From contig CAKTTL010000036.1 in NCBI GenBank assembly GCA_934615235.1, positions 1 through 23,678 of the forward strand: DNA of 23,678 nucleotides. The letters are read 5' to 3'. Shown here one piece after another: positions 6,858 to 14,095 of this stretch; the stretch's first letter is position 1, and each line of letters starts with the position of its first letter. This DNA is from an uncultured Clostridia bacterium (GTDB lineage Bacteria; Bacillota; Clostridia; Christensenellales; Aristaeellaceae). The notes beneath the pieces were generated by a model. That model did not search any database. It worked only from the letters and a program-made list of their open reading frames with translations, and had not been told where the DNA came from. The position numbers were made by a program, and so were the translations under genes.

Positions 6858-7785
6858 TTCTCTTCACCTCCCCATAAACCTTGTGCGTGCAGTATTTATC
6901 GATCAGCGGCGTGATAATGTTCATGATGAGAATCGCATAGGAGCAGCCCTCGGGATAATTGCCGAACCTGCGGATGAGCACGAGGATCACGCCGCAGCCC
7001 AGCGCGTAGATGCACTCGCCCTTTGCGAGCATCGGGCTGGTCACATAGTCGGTCGCCATGAAGATCGCGCCCAGCAGCAGGCCGCCGGAAAGCACCGCCT
7101 GCAGCGGATCCTCGCCCAGCGCCCAGGAAAGCAGCGCCACCGTGCCCACCATCACGACCGGAATCTGCCAGCAGATCACCTTACGCACAAGCAGGTACAG
7201 GAAACCGATCAGCAGCGCGGCCTTGCACACCTCGCCGATGCAGCCCGGAACGTTTCCGAGGAACAGGTCCAGATACGAGGCGGATTTCGTCATCAGCGGC
7301 GTAGCCGCCGTCATCGCGTCCGCCGTCTCGGCCGTATGCACGAAAAGCGTGCGCTGCGGCAGAAGGAAGGTGGTCATATGCGCGGGCCAGCTCGAAAGCA
7401 GCGCCGCGCGCGCGGCCAGCGCGGGGTTCAAAAAGTTCGCGCCAATGCCGCCGAAGAGCTGTTTGATGACGAGAATCGCAAACGCGCCGCCGATTACGGG
7501 CATCCACCACGGCGCGCCCGCGGGCAGGTTCAGCCCCAGCAGCAGGCCGGTCACGGCCGCGGACAGATCGCCGACGGTCGATTTTTTATGCCCAAGCGCG
7601 CACCAGAGCGCTTCGAACAGCACGCAGCTCGCCACCGACACGGCCACAAGCATCGCCGCGCGCCAGCCGAAGAAGTAAACGCCCGCCGCCGTCGTTGGGA
7701 GAAGCGCGATGAGCACGTCGAGCATCGTCAGCCGCGTGTCGCTCTTTGCGCGCAGATGCGGGCCGGATGAAAGACTGAGTCTCAT
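6850..7785 (-). CDS. rnfD: Rnf complex membrane subunit RnfD
   Basis: A 311-residue integral membrane protein with about nine helices. It has the RnfD/NqrB motifs GDLSAAVTGLLLGLNLP and ANFLNPALAARAALL. The covalent FMN attachment site corresponds to DAMTAATPLM, where the last Thr of T-A-A-T would carry FMN by phosphoester linkage added by ApbE. Most homologues have Gly at the second place of this motif (S/T-G-A-T); Ala is a mild deviation. RnfD is the ion-translocating membrane subunit. Its start overlaps the rnfC stop by 4 nt, and GAGGAGGG lies upstream. Confidence 0.95.
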   Translation of the reverse strand: MRLSLSSGPHLRAKSDTRLTMLDVLIALLPTTAAGVYFFGWRAAMLVAVSVASCVLFEALWCALGHKKSTVGDLSAAVTGLLLGLNLPAGAPWWMPVIGGAFAILVIKQLFGGIGANFLNPALAARAALLSSWPAHMTTFLLPQRTLFVHTAETADAMTAATPLMTKSASYLDLFLGNVPGCIGEVCKAALLIGFLYLLVRKVICWQIPVVMVGTVALLSWALGEDPLQAVLSGGLLLGAIFMATDYVTSPMLAKGECIYALGCGVILVLIRRFGNYPEGCSYAILIMNIITPLIDKYCTHKVYGEVKRNA

Positions 7786-9110
7786 TTTTTCGCCCTCCTC
7801 GCCGCCATAATCGTATCCTTCGTGTTCTTAAACGCCGCGGTCATCCAGCGGCGCGCCGGGCAGACGTACGAGCAGCTGCTGCAGAAAATACAGTCGAGCA
7901 GGTGCTCCTTTTCAGCCTCGGCGGTGTTGCCCGCTTCGCACAGGTTGAGAAGCCGGTACGGGTTCAGCCCCATGGGGCACGCGCGCACGCAGCGCCCGCA
8001 GCGGATGCACGCCGTCGTCTCCGGCGGCACGGCCTCTTTTTCGTTCAGCACGACGATTCCGTTCACGCCCTTGCCCAGCGGCACGGTATCGTCCGGCGCG
8101 CACGCGCCGCACATGCTGCCGCCGGCAAAAATCTTGCCGGGCTTTTCGCTGTAACCGCCGCACTCGCCGATCGCGTCGAGGAAAATGGTGCCCACGCGCA
8201 GCAGCAGGTTCGCGGGCTCGCGCACGCAGCCTGTCACCGTCGTAATGCGCTCGATCAGCGGCTTGCCGTCGATCACCGCGTCGGCGATGGCGGCGCAGGT
8301 GGCCGCGTTGAGCACGACGACGTGCGCGTGCATCGGCAGCCCGCCGGAGGGAACTTCCCTGCCGGTCACGGCCTTGATCAGCTGCTTTTCGCCGCCCTCC
8401 GGGTATTTGGTTCTCATCACGGCGACTTCAACGCCTTCGCGGCCATACGCCGCTTTTTTGATTGCGGCCACCGCGTCCATCTTGTTATCCTCGATGCAGA
8501 TAATTCCGCGGCCGACGCCCGTCGCGCGCATCGCGGCGCGCAGGCCGTCCACCACGCGCATCGGCGTTTCCAGCATCAGCCGGTGATCGGCCGTGAGGAA
8601 GGTTTCGCACTCCGCGCCGTTGACGAGAATCGTATCGATCGTCTGCCCGTCGGGGATGCGCAGCTTCGCCGACGTCGGGAAGCACGCGCCGCCCATGCCG
8701 CAGATGCCGGCCGCGGCAATCGCCGGGATAATCTGATCCGCCGGGGCCGTTTCCACGTTGCCAAGCCCCTTGCGTTCAACCCACTCGTCGGCGAAGTCGT
8801 TCTGAATCGTCACGCATTCGCTCAGCCCCGCGCCCATATTCTGCCGGCGGCCGACCTCCAGCACCGTGCCGCTCACGCTCGCATGCACCGGCACGCCCAG
8901 ACCGCCCACCGGCTCGCCGATGAGCTGCCCCATCAGCACATGATCGCCCTTCTTTACGCACGGCTTGCTCGGCGCGCCCAGATGCATGTCCATCGGAATG
9001 CAGACCGTATCGGATGCAAACGCGCGCACGGATTTTTTCTCCGTCGGCGTTTTGCCCTCGTGCCGGTCGTGCAGCGGATGGATTCCGCCCTTAAAGGTAA
9101 ACTTTTTCAA
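7782..9110 (-). CDS. rnfC: Rnf complex subunit RnfC (NADH/FMN/Fe-S)
   Basis: RnfC is the peripheral cytoplasmic subunit where NAD+ is reduced. It binds FMN and NAD(H) and carries two [4Fe-4S] clusters. Visible features are the N-terminal FKGGIHP motif and barrel-sandwich domain (VSGTVLEVG), the SLBB/FMN region (GMGGACFPTSAKL, LVNGAECETFLTADHR) and the cluster motifs CIRCGRCVRACP and CIFCSSCSYVCP near the C-terminus. The likely start is the TTG at 9110 (MKKFTFKGGIHP), with AGGTGG 8 nt upstream. A GTG at 9122 would add four residues. The intervening ATG is out of frame. The gap to rnfG is about 33 bp. Confidence 0.94.
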   Translation of the reverse strand: MKKFTFKGGIHPLHDRHEGKTPTEKKSVRAFASDTVCIPMDMHLGAPSKPCVKKGDHVLMGQLIGEPVGGLGVPVHASVSGTVLEVGRRQNMGAGLSECVTIQNDFADEWVERKGLGNVETAPADQIIPAIAAAGICGMGGACFPTSAKLRIPDGQTIDTILVNGAECETFLTADHRLMLETPMRVVDGLRAAMRATGVGRGIICIEDNKMDAVAAIKKAAYGREGVEVAVMRTKYPEGGEKQLIKAVTGREVPSGGLPMHAHVVVLNAATCAAIADAVIDGKPLIERITTVTGCVREPANLLLRVGTIFLDAIGECGGYSEKPGKIFAGGSMCGACAPDDTVPLGKGVNGIVVLNEKEAVPPETTACIRCGRCVRACPMGLNPYRLLNLCEAGNTAEAEKEHLLDCIFCSSCSYVCPARRWMTAAFKNTKDTIMAARRAKK

Positions 9111-9143
9111 CGCCCATTCCACCTTTCGAATGCAGCATGCTCT

Positions 9144-10661
9144 TTATTTTTTCGGCGCAAGCGCCTCGTTCACCGCGTCCACAACCGCCTGCGAAGTCAT
9201 CGTCGCGCCCGTAATCGCGTCGATGTTCTCGCCCAGCGTAAACGGCCCGGTCTGCCCGATAAACTGCTCGTAGAACTCCGGCTCCTGCGCCTTGCCGCCG
9301 AGCGCGCGCGTTTCGTTGAAGTTCTCGTCGCCGATTTCAATCGCGGCGATCTTTCCTTCCGCGTCCAGCCCGATCTTCACCGCAACTTCGCCGCCAAACC
9401 CCTGCGCCTTCGCGCTGCGCTCCTCAACGACGGCGGCAGCGGCTTCCTCCGCGTCCGCCTGCTGGTCAAGCGCCTCGTTCACCGCTTCCACAACCGCCTG
9501 CGAGGTCATCGTCGCACCGGTAATCGCATCGATATTTTCGCCCAGCGTAAACGGCCCGGTCTGCCCGATAAACTGCTCGTAGAACTCCGGCTCCTGCGCC
9601 TTGCCGCCGAACGCGCGCGTTTCGTTGAAGCTCTCGTCGCCGATTTCAATCGCGGCGATCTTCCCTTCCGCGTCCAGCCCGATCTTCACCGCAACTTCGC
9701 CGCCGAATCCCTGCGCCTTCGCGCTGCGCTCCTCGACGACGGCGGCGCTCTGCGCCGGTTCAGCCGCTTCTTCCTGCACGGGAGCGGTTCCGTTCGCCGC
9801 GGCGAGCGCCTCGTTCACCGCGTCCACAACCGCCGTAGAAGTGATCGTCGCACCGGTGATCGCGTCGATGTTCTCGCCCAGCTTGAACGGCCCGGTCTGC
9901 CCGATGAACTGCTCGTAGAACTCCGGCTCCTGCGCGCGCGCGCCCAGGCCCGCCGACTCGTTGAAGTTTTCGTCGCCGATGACGATATCGCTGATCTTCT
10001 TCTCATCGTCCAGCGCGATTTCAACATACACGTCGCCGTTAAATCCGGCCTTCGTCGCCGCGTAGCGGCCCTCGCCGACAGCCTGCGCGCCGCCCTGCTG
10101 CTTTTCAAAGCCCGCGTACGGCGCAATTGCGTCGACCGCCTGGTTCACGCCGCGCACAACCGCGCTGGACGTAATCGTCGCCGCGGTAATCGCGTCGATC
10201 TCCTGCGCGTCGGTGTCGTTTTCCACGTCGTCGCTGAGCATCACGGGCGCCTTTACGCCCGCAAACTGATCCATGAACTGCGGCTCCTTCGACTTTGCGC
10301 CCAGGCCCGCCGTCTCCGAAAAGCTCGAGCCGCCGACCTTAATGCCGGTCAGCACGGCCTCGCCGGCCTTCGTGCCCACGGTCACCTCGACCGGGCCGCC
10401 AAAACCCGTCACCGTCACCTGCGCCACGTAGCCGATGGCCTCGCCGGCCTTCACGCCGCGATAAAGCGAATCCACGTTCTCCGCCTCCAGCGGCTCGAAC
10501 GAATCCGCCTCCGGCACGAGCGCCTTGCGCGCCGCCTCGGCCTCCGCTTCGGCCTGCCGGGCGATCACATCCTTGGTCACCTCGTTGGTCACCGCCAGGC
10601 AAAGCGCCGCGACCACCGCGATGATCGTCAGCACAATCCAGGCCGCCATCTTCCTCTTCAT
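9144..10661 (-). CDS. rnfG: RnfG-like subunit with four tandem FMN-binding domains
   Basis: RnfG normally has about 190-220 residues and one covalently bound FMN. This protein has 505. After the membrane anchor (about 6-25) and the RnfG-typical TNEVTKDVI, domain 1 ends in DAITAATITSS (acceptor Thr162). Three further FMN_bind units follow with DAITGAT motifs and acceptors T272, T384 and T487, spaced 103-112 residues apart. Ala/Glu-rich linkers separate them (such as VQEEAAEPAQSAAVVEE). Each unit has the partner motif NFNES/NET...EPEFYEQF. Units 3 and 4 are almost identical. The start ATG at 10661 (AGGAGG upstream) overlaps the ribF stop by 4 nt. The flavins would lie outside the cytoplasmic membrane, forming either a longer electron path or an outlet to extracellular acceptors. 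The extra domains' function is inferred. Confidence 0.93.
   Translation of the reverse strand: MKRKMAAWIVLTIIAVVAALCLAVTNEVTKDVIARQAEAEAEAARKALVPEADSFEPLEAENVDSLYRGVKAGEAIGYVAQVTVTGFGGPVEVTVGTKAGEAVLTGIKVGGSSFSETAGLGAKSKEPQFMDQFAGVKAPVMLSDDVENDTDAQEIDAITAATITSSAVVRGVNQAVDAIAPYAGFEKQQGGAQAVGEGRYAATKAGFNGDVYVEIALDDEKKISDIVIGDENFNESAGLGARAQEPEFYEQFIGQTGPFKLGENIDAITGATITSTAVVDAVNEALAAANGTAPVQEEAAEPAQSAAVVEERSAKAQGFGGEVAVKIGLDAEGKIAAIEIGDESFNETRAFGGKAQEPEFYEQFIGQTGPFTLGENIDAITGATMTSQAVVEAVNEALDQQADAEEAAAAVVEERSAKAQGFGGEVAVKIGLDAEGKIAAIEIGDENFNETRALGGKAQEPEFYEQFIGQTGPFTLGENIDAITGATMTSQAVVDAVNEALAPKK
9160..9748 (-). repeat. Recent tandem duplication inside rnfG (309-bp unit)
   Basis: The DNA for FMN-binding unit 4 (from 9160) and unit 3 (from 9469) is nearly identical over about 275 bp, at an offset of exactly 309 bp (103 codons). 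Only scattered, mostly synonymous changes separate them. Unit 2 starts its equivalent segment at 9805, an offset of 336 bp (112 codons), and is more diverged. This indicates stepwise growth of the array by in-frame unequal exchange, and the copy number may vary between strains. Confidence 0.85.
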
Positions 10662-11266
10662 TCGCCACTCCTCCTACGCAATGTTTCCGGCACAGGCCGC
10701 CCGAGCATGCGCTCTGCAAGCGCAAAATCGCCCGCCTCAACGGCCCGCCGGATTGCCGTGCTCGAAATCGCCTCGCCGTCCTCAAGCTTCACCGGCTCGA
10801 CGATGGAAAGGCCCAGGGAATATTCCGCGCAGAGCGCGGAAAGCATTTCCGCCCCGCATTCGCCGCGATAGCCGAAGCGATGGTTATACCCCGCCACGAT
10901 ATAGCGCGCGGATAAATCGCCGATCAGCGTTTTTTCAATAAACGCCCGGGCGCTCATCCTGCGCGTTTCGTCGTCGAATTCGCTCAGCCCGACGGCCTCG
11001 ATCCCCGCCTGCGCGAACAGGCGCAGCTTCTCCTCCAGGCTCGTCAGTTCGAGGATCTGTTTTTCCGGGTGCATCGCCTGCGCGGGCATCCGCCGGAACG
11101 TATGCACGCAGGGCGTAAGGCCCCGCGCCCTCGCGGTTTCCACCGTCGCCTTCAGCAGCGCCTGATGTCCCAGATGCACGCCGTCAAAAAAACCGAGGCA
11201 TACCGCGGAAGGCGAGGTCAGTTTTTCCCCCGCGTTCAGCCGGATTACCCTGATCGCGTTTTCCAT
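10658..11266 (-). CDS. RibF-like FAD synthetase domain protein (no riboflavin kinase domain)
   Basis: About 202 residues matching only the N-terminal FMN adenylyltransferase domain of bifunctional RibF. The nucleotidyltransferase signature GFFDGVHLGHQ is near residues 24-34, and ISSTAIRRAVEAGDFALAERMLGRP follows near the end. A normal RibF continues for another 110-120 residues of riboflavin kinase; here translation stops right after the first domain. The expected reaction is FMN + ATP to FAD + PPi. FAD is the donor used by ApbE to flavinylate RnfG and RnfD, so coupling to rnfG (4-nt overlap) makes sense. The ATG at 11266 is preferred; a GTG at 11281 is possible, and neither has an ideal Shine-Dalgarno sequence. 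A full-length RibF would be expected elsewhere in the genome. Confidence 0.88.
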   Translation of the reverse strand: MENAIRVIRLNAGEKLTSPSAVCLGFFDGVHLGHQALLKATVETARARGLTPCVHTFRRMPAQAMHPEKQILELTSLEEKLRLFAQAGIEAVGLSEFDDETRRMSARAFIEKTLIGDLSARYIVAGYNHRFGYRGECGAEMLSALCAEYSLGLSIVEPVKLEDGEAISSTAIRRAVEAGDFALAERMLGRPVPETLRRRSGE

Positions 11267-11304
11267 GCTGCGTTCGCTCACGCTCCCTGTAAAAAACCTT
11301 ATTT

Positions 11305-11333
11305 ATCATACCATTTTTGCGTTATGCACGCAA
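11305..11333 (-). promoter_or_regulatory. Predicted promoter of the ribF-rnfGCDEAB operon
   Basis: On the minus strand TTGCGT (11328-11333) is followed by a 17-bp spacer and TATGAT (11305-11310). It sits about 39 bp upstream of the ribF ATG, in the only gap of more than 35 bp between the two redox gene groups. The -35 overlaps a small dyad TTGCG/CGCAA. The rnf genes therefore probably have their own start even if some transcription comes through from the upstream NusG-II/Gx operon. Confidence 0.55.
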
Positions 11334-11384
11334 GACGCGCAAGGCTAAAGAGTACGTAAAAATGCTTGTTAATTTGTAGACTTT

Positions 11385-11786
11385 TTACACGTCCGGCGCG
11401 TTTGGATCAACCGTTTCGGCGGCGTACAGCTCGATGGTCACGCGGTTGGGGAGGCACACGATCTGCCGCCCAAGCGCGCGCAGCGCCCAGCCCCCGGCGC
11501 TCACGCGTCCCTGCTGCACGCAAAGCTGATTTTTGCAGCTCGAATACGCCATGAACGCCGCGCCATCCTCTACCGCGACGACGTTCACGCTGCCGTCCGC
11601 CTGTTCGATGCGAATCTCGCCGTCCTCCGCCAGCGGCATTTCAGCGTACAGCGCGCCGTCGACGTATACGCGCACGCCGTCAGCCGCGCCGCCGCGCCCC
11701 AAAAGCGCCGTGAGCAGCGCGGCCGCCGCAAGCGCCAGCGCCGCGAGCACGATCAGCGCGTCCTTTTTCCGCATAGCGCGCGTCAT
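11385..11786 (-). CDS. NusG domain II-containing membrane-anchored protein (second copy)
   Basis: 133 residues: an N-terminal membrane helix (about 10-28) and an extracytoplasmic NusG-II-type beta domain. The signature is SSCKNQLCVQQGRVS...GRQIVCLPNRVTIEL, with two cysteines four residues apart and a third in the CLPN motif. The family name comes from fold similarity to NusG domain II, not from a role in transcription. Such proteins occur next to ApbE, FMN-binding and Gx-transporter genes in Firmicutes, suggesting a part in membrane redox chemistry; the exact activity is not known to me. The start overlaps the Gx gene stop by 4 nt. It is a paralogue of the gene at 12306-12875, and the two flank the Gx gene. 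Confidence 0.8.
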   Translation of the reverse strand: MTRAMRKKDALIVLAALALAAAALLTALLGRGGAADGVRVYVDGALYAEMPLAEDGEIRIEQADGSVNVVAVEDGAAFMAYSSCKNQLCVQQGRVSAGGWALRALGRQIVCLPNRVTIELYAAETVDPNAPDV

Positions 11787-12313
11787 TTCTTTTTCCGCTC
11801 CCGTTTCACCTTCGCCGCGATCGCGGGCGGGATATGCTTCATCAGCAGCGCCGCGAGCGTCCCCGTCGCCGCGCCTGTCGCAATGCCGACCAGAACCAGC
11901 ACGCCCATATAATACACCAGCCGGTTTGTCTGCAGCACCAGCATCGCCGCCAGCACCTGGCCCACGTTATGGCTTACCGCGCCCGCAATGCCCACGCCGA
12001 CCGTTCCAAACGAGCGGCACGCGTAAACCAGCACGCTCATCACCGCCAGGCTCAGCGCGCCGCCGCAGAACGCGTACAGCATCCCCGACACGCCGCCGAA
12101 GAGCAGCCCGCTCAGGAGCACCTTCGCGACCATCAGCGCGCACGCCGCCGGAACGCCCATCCAGTACAGCGCCAGCATCAGCACGCTGTTGGAAAGTCCG
12201 AGCTTCAGCCCCGGCACGCCGGGGATCGGGATCAGGCTTTCGATATAGCCCAGAACGAGCATCACCGCCGTCAGCATGGCCGAAAAGGTCAGCCGGTTCA
12301 CGCGTTTATTCAT
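11783..12313 (-). CDS. Gx transporter family membrane protein (heptaprenyl diphosphate synthase component I-like)
   Basis: A 176-residue hydrophobic protein with about five or six membrane helices. It begins TFSAMLTAVMLVLGYIESLIPIP and contains PGLKLGLSNSVLMLALYWMG and the SHNVGQVLAA stretch, ending in a basic tail (KVKRERKKK). This is the family (PF07456) often annotated as heptaprenyl diphosphate synthase component I and now called Gx transporter family. The fold resembles small ECF-transporter S components, so it may bind or move a small molecule. It lies between two NusG-II genes with overlaps of 8 and 4 nt, so the three should be made together. Substrate and role are unknown. The start ATG at 12313 lies inside the end of the preceding gene. 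Confidence 0.85.
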   Translation of the reverse strand: MNKRVNRLTFSAMLTAVMLVLGYIESLIPIPGVPGLKLGLSNSVLMLALYWMGVPAACALMVAKVLLSGLLFGGVSGMLYAFCGGALSLAVMSVLVYACRSFGTVGVGIAGAVSHNVGQVLAAMLVLQTNRLVYYMGVLVLVGIATGAATGTLAALLMKHIPPAIAAKVKRERKKK

Positions 12314-12875
12314 TCGCCGCCTCCTCGCCGCCTTCGCGCAGCTCCTCCGGGATTTCGACGACCGGCGTTTCCGCGTCCGATTCGCCCAGCAGCGCGAGCA
12401 TTTCCTCCGCGGTACGCAGTTCGAGCACAAGGCTGTGCGGCATGCAGATGACGTAGCCGCCCAGCACGCGCTGCGCGCGGTTTTCGAGCGTCACCGCGCC
12501 CTCCCTGACGCACACCTGATCCGGGCAGCTGGCCTCGGCCATGGAAAACCCGTTCTCCTCCACGGCGATCACGTTATAATCGCTCTGCGAGAACGCCACG
12601 CGCAGCTGCCGTCCCGCGTTTTCGGCGTTGAGCGCCACCGGCTGGTACGTCTCCCCCATCCAGATAACGAGGTAGCTCTCCGCCGGTTCCAGTCCGTTTT
12701 CGGCCAGCGCGGAGAGCGTTCCGTTTTCTTCCGCGCCCTGCGCGGAAAGAACGACGCCCTCGGGCGTGCCGGGCTTCGCGTTCTTCGGCGCTGCGCCGGT
12801 AAAACGCGAAACAACCAGGAGCGCCGCCGCAAGCAGCGCCGCTCCCGCAACGATCCACAGATCTCGCTTCTTCAT
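12306..12875 (-). CDS. NusG domain II-containing membrane-anchored protein (first copy)
   Basis: 189 residues: a short basic start, a membrane helix (about 6-24), then an outer domain. Its second half carries the NusG-II signature EASCPDQVCVREGAVTLENR...GGYVICMPHSLVLEL. The cysteine spacing C-P-D-Q-V-C and the later CMPH match the family, and parallel CKNQLC and CLPN in the paralogue downstream. It is longer than the second copy because of an extra region of about 60 residues after the membrane helix. The C-terminus is strongly acidic (EIPEELREGGEEAANE). It starts 12 bp after the Fe-S aldo/keto reductase. Function is inferred only from its redox neighbours. Confidence 0.82.
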   Translation of the reverse strand: MKKRDLWIVAGAALLAAALLVVSRFTGAAPKNAKPGTPEGVVLSAQGAEENGTLSALAENGLEPAESYLVIWMGETYQPVALNAENAGRQLRVAFSQSDYNVIAVEENGFSMAEASCPDQVCVREGAVTLENRAQRVLGGYVICMPHSLVLELRTAEEMLALLGESDAETPVVEIPEELREGGEEAANE

Positions 12876-12887
12876 TTTCTGCCTTTA

Positions 12888-14027
12888 TCAGACGCTCGGA
12901 GTCTCTCCCATCGTCACGGCCACGTCGCGCAGCGCCTTGATGATCGGCAGCCGCTGCGGGCAGACGGATTCGCACTGACCGCAGGCCACGCACTCGCTCG
13001 CCTTCGGTTTGGACAGCACGGTAATCCCGTAATGCCGCTTGACAGCGGAAAGGTCTTCATAGGCCTGACAGTCGTTGTAGACGCGGATATATTCCGGAAT
13101 CGGAATCTGCATGGGGCAGCCCTCGGTGCAGTAGCGGCAGGCGGTGCAGCCCAGGCCGGTCTTGCGATGCAGGTCGTCGGCGACCTCAAGCAGCGCGAAG
13201 CGCTCGTCCATCGTGAGCGGCTTTACGTTCTTCATCGTGCGGACGTTTTCCTTTACCTGCTCGAGCGTGCTCATGCCGCTGAGAATCACCGGCACGCCCT
13301 CGAGAGACGCGCAGAAGCGCAGCGCCAGCGCGGCAGCCGTATCGTCGGGCGAAATCTCCTGCAGGCGGCCGCGGAAGTTTTCGTTGAGGTTGGCCAGCAT
13401 GCCGCCCTTGATCGGCTCCATGATCACGATGGGCGTGTTATGCTTGCGCGCCACTTCGTACATCTCGTGCGCGCGCAGGAAATGGTTTTCCCAATCGATG
13501 AAGTTGATCTGCAGCTGCACAAAGTCCATTTCTGGATGGCGCGTCAGCTGCTCGTCCAGCTTTTCGGGCGTATCGTGACAGGAGAAGCCGAGACGGTGAA
13601 TGTAACCCTCCTGCTTCATGCGCAGGCAGAACTCCCAGCTGTCCAGCCGGTCGTACAGCTCGATGCGCTCGCCCGCGTTGTTATGCAGCAGATAGCTGTC
13701 GAAATACTCGATGCCCAGCCGTTCGAGCGATTCAAAGAAGGTACGCTTGTTGTCTTCCTTCCTGGTGAGAAGGCCGGGGCGCGTGCCCGGCAGCTTGGAG
13801 GCGATAAAATAGCTCTCGCGCGGATGACGGCTCGTCAGCGCCTTGCGCGCCGCTTCCTCAGAGCCCTCGTACACATACGCGGTATCGAAATAATTGAACC
13901 CCGCCTCCAGGAACGTATCCACCATGGCGCTGGTCTGCTCGATATCAATTTCGTTGTCCTTTTTCGGCAGGCGCATCAGGCCGAATCCCAGCCGCGGCGC
14001 CGCAGGATGCAAATAATCCTTTTCCAT
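12888..14027 (-). CDS. Aldo/keto reductase with C-terminal 2x[4Fe-4S] ferredoxin domain
   Basis: This 379-residue protein has an N-terminal TIM barrel with aldo/keto reductase residues (D48 and Y53 in YFDTAYVYEG, K78 in ASKLP). A C-terminal ferredoxin-like segment follows, with CTACRYCTEGCP (about residues 300-311) and CVACGQCESVCP (about 350-361). This is the known 4Fe-4S-containing aldo/keto reductase family of anaerobes. It probably reduces or oxidises a small carbonyl or alcohol substrate while exchanging electrons with ferredoxin. The substrate cannot be told. The ATG at 14027 is chosen because GGGGAGGAAG lies upstream; the reading frame is open further but without a ribosome binding site. 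It is the first gene of the operon that continues with the NusG-II and Gx genes. Confidence 0.93.
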   Translation of the reverse strand: MEKDYLHPAAPRLGFGLMRLPKKDNEIDIEQTSAMVDTFLEAGFNYFDTAYVYEGSEEAARKALTSRHPRESYFIASKLPGTRPGLLTRKEDNKRTFFESLERLGIEYFDSYLLHNNAGERIELYDRLDSWEFCLRMKQEGYIHRLGFSCHDTPEKLDEQLTRHPEMDFVQLQINFIDWENHFLRAHEMYEVARKHNTPIVIMEPIKGGMLANLNENFRGRLQEISPDDTAAALALRFCASLEGVPVILSGMSTLEQVKENVRTMKNVKPLTMDERFALLEVADDLHRKTGLGCTACRYCTEGCPMQIPIPEYIRVYNDCQAYEDLSAVKRHYGITVLSKPKASECVACGQCESVCPQRLPIIKALRDVAVTMGETPSV

Positions 14028-14066
14028 GTTGTCTTCCTCCCCTTCACGGTATAGGTTGCAATATAA

Positions 14067-14095
14067 ACTATAACAGAAAAAACGCCGCAGGTAAA
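14067..14095 (-). promoter_or_regulatory. Predicted promoter of the Fe-S aldo/keto reductase operon
   Basis: On the minus strand TTTACC (14090-14095), a 17-bp spacer and TATAGT (14067-14072) lie 39 bp upstream of the ATG at 14027. It is divergent from the rpmE promoter about 90 bp away. Confidence 0.5.

Noticed and set aside
6298..7770. 490-codon open frame on the plus strand
   Set aside because: It is antisense to rnfE and rnfD. Composition is Arg/Ala/His-rich, as expected for a shadow frame.
9160..10000. Regular repeats suggesting a CRISPR array
   Set aside because: The period is 309-336 bp, in frame, and encodes protein domains with conserved FMN motifs; there are no short repeats with spacers.
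7902..10871. 989-codon open frame on the plus strand
   Set aside because: It is antisense to rnfC, rnfG and ribF, which have clear family motifs and ribosome sites. The internal repetition in this frame only mirrors the rnfG duplication.
12276..14054. 592-codon open frame on the plus strand
   Set aside because: It is antisense to the Fe-S aldo/keto reductase and a NusG-II gene. It has no ribosome binding site and no recognisable motif.
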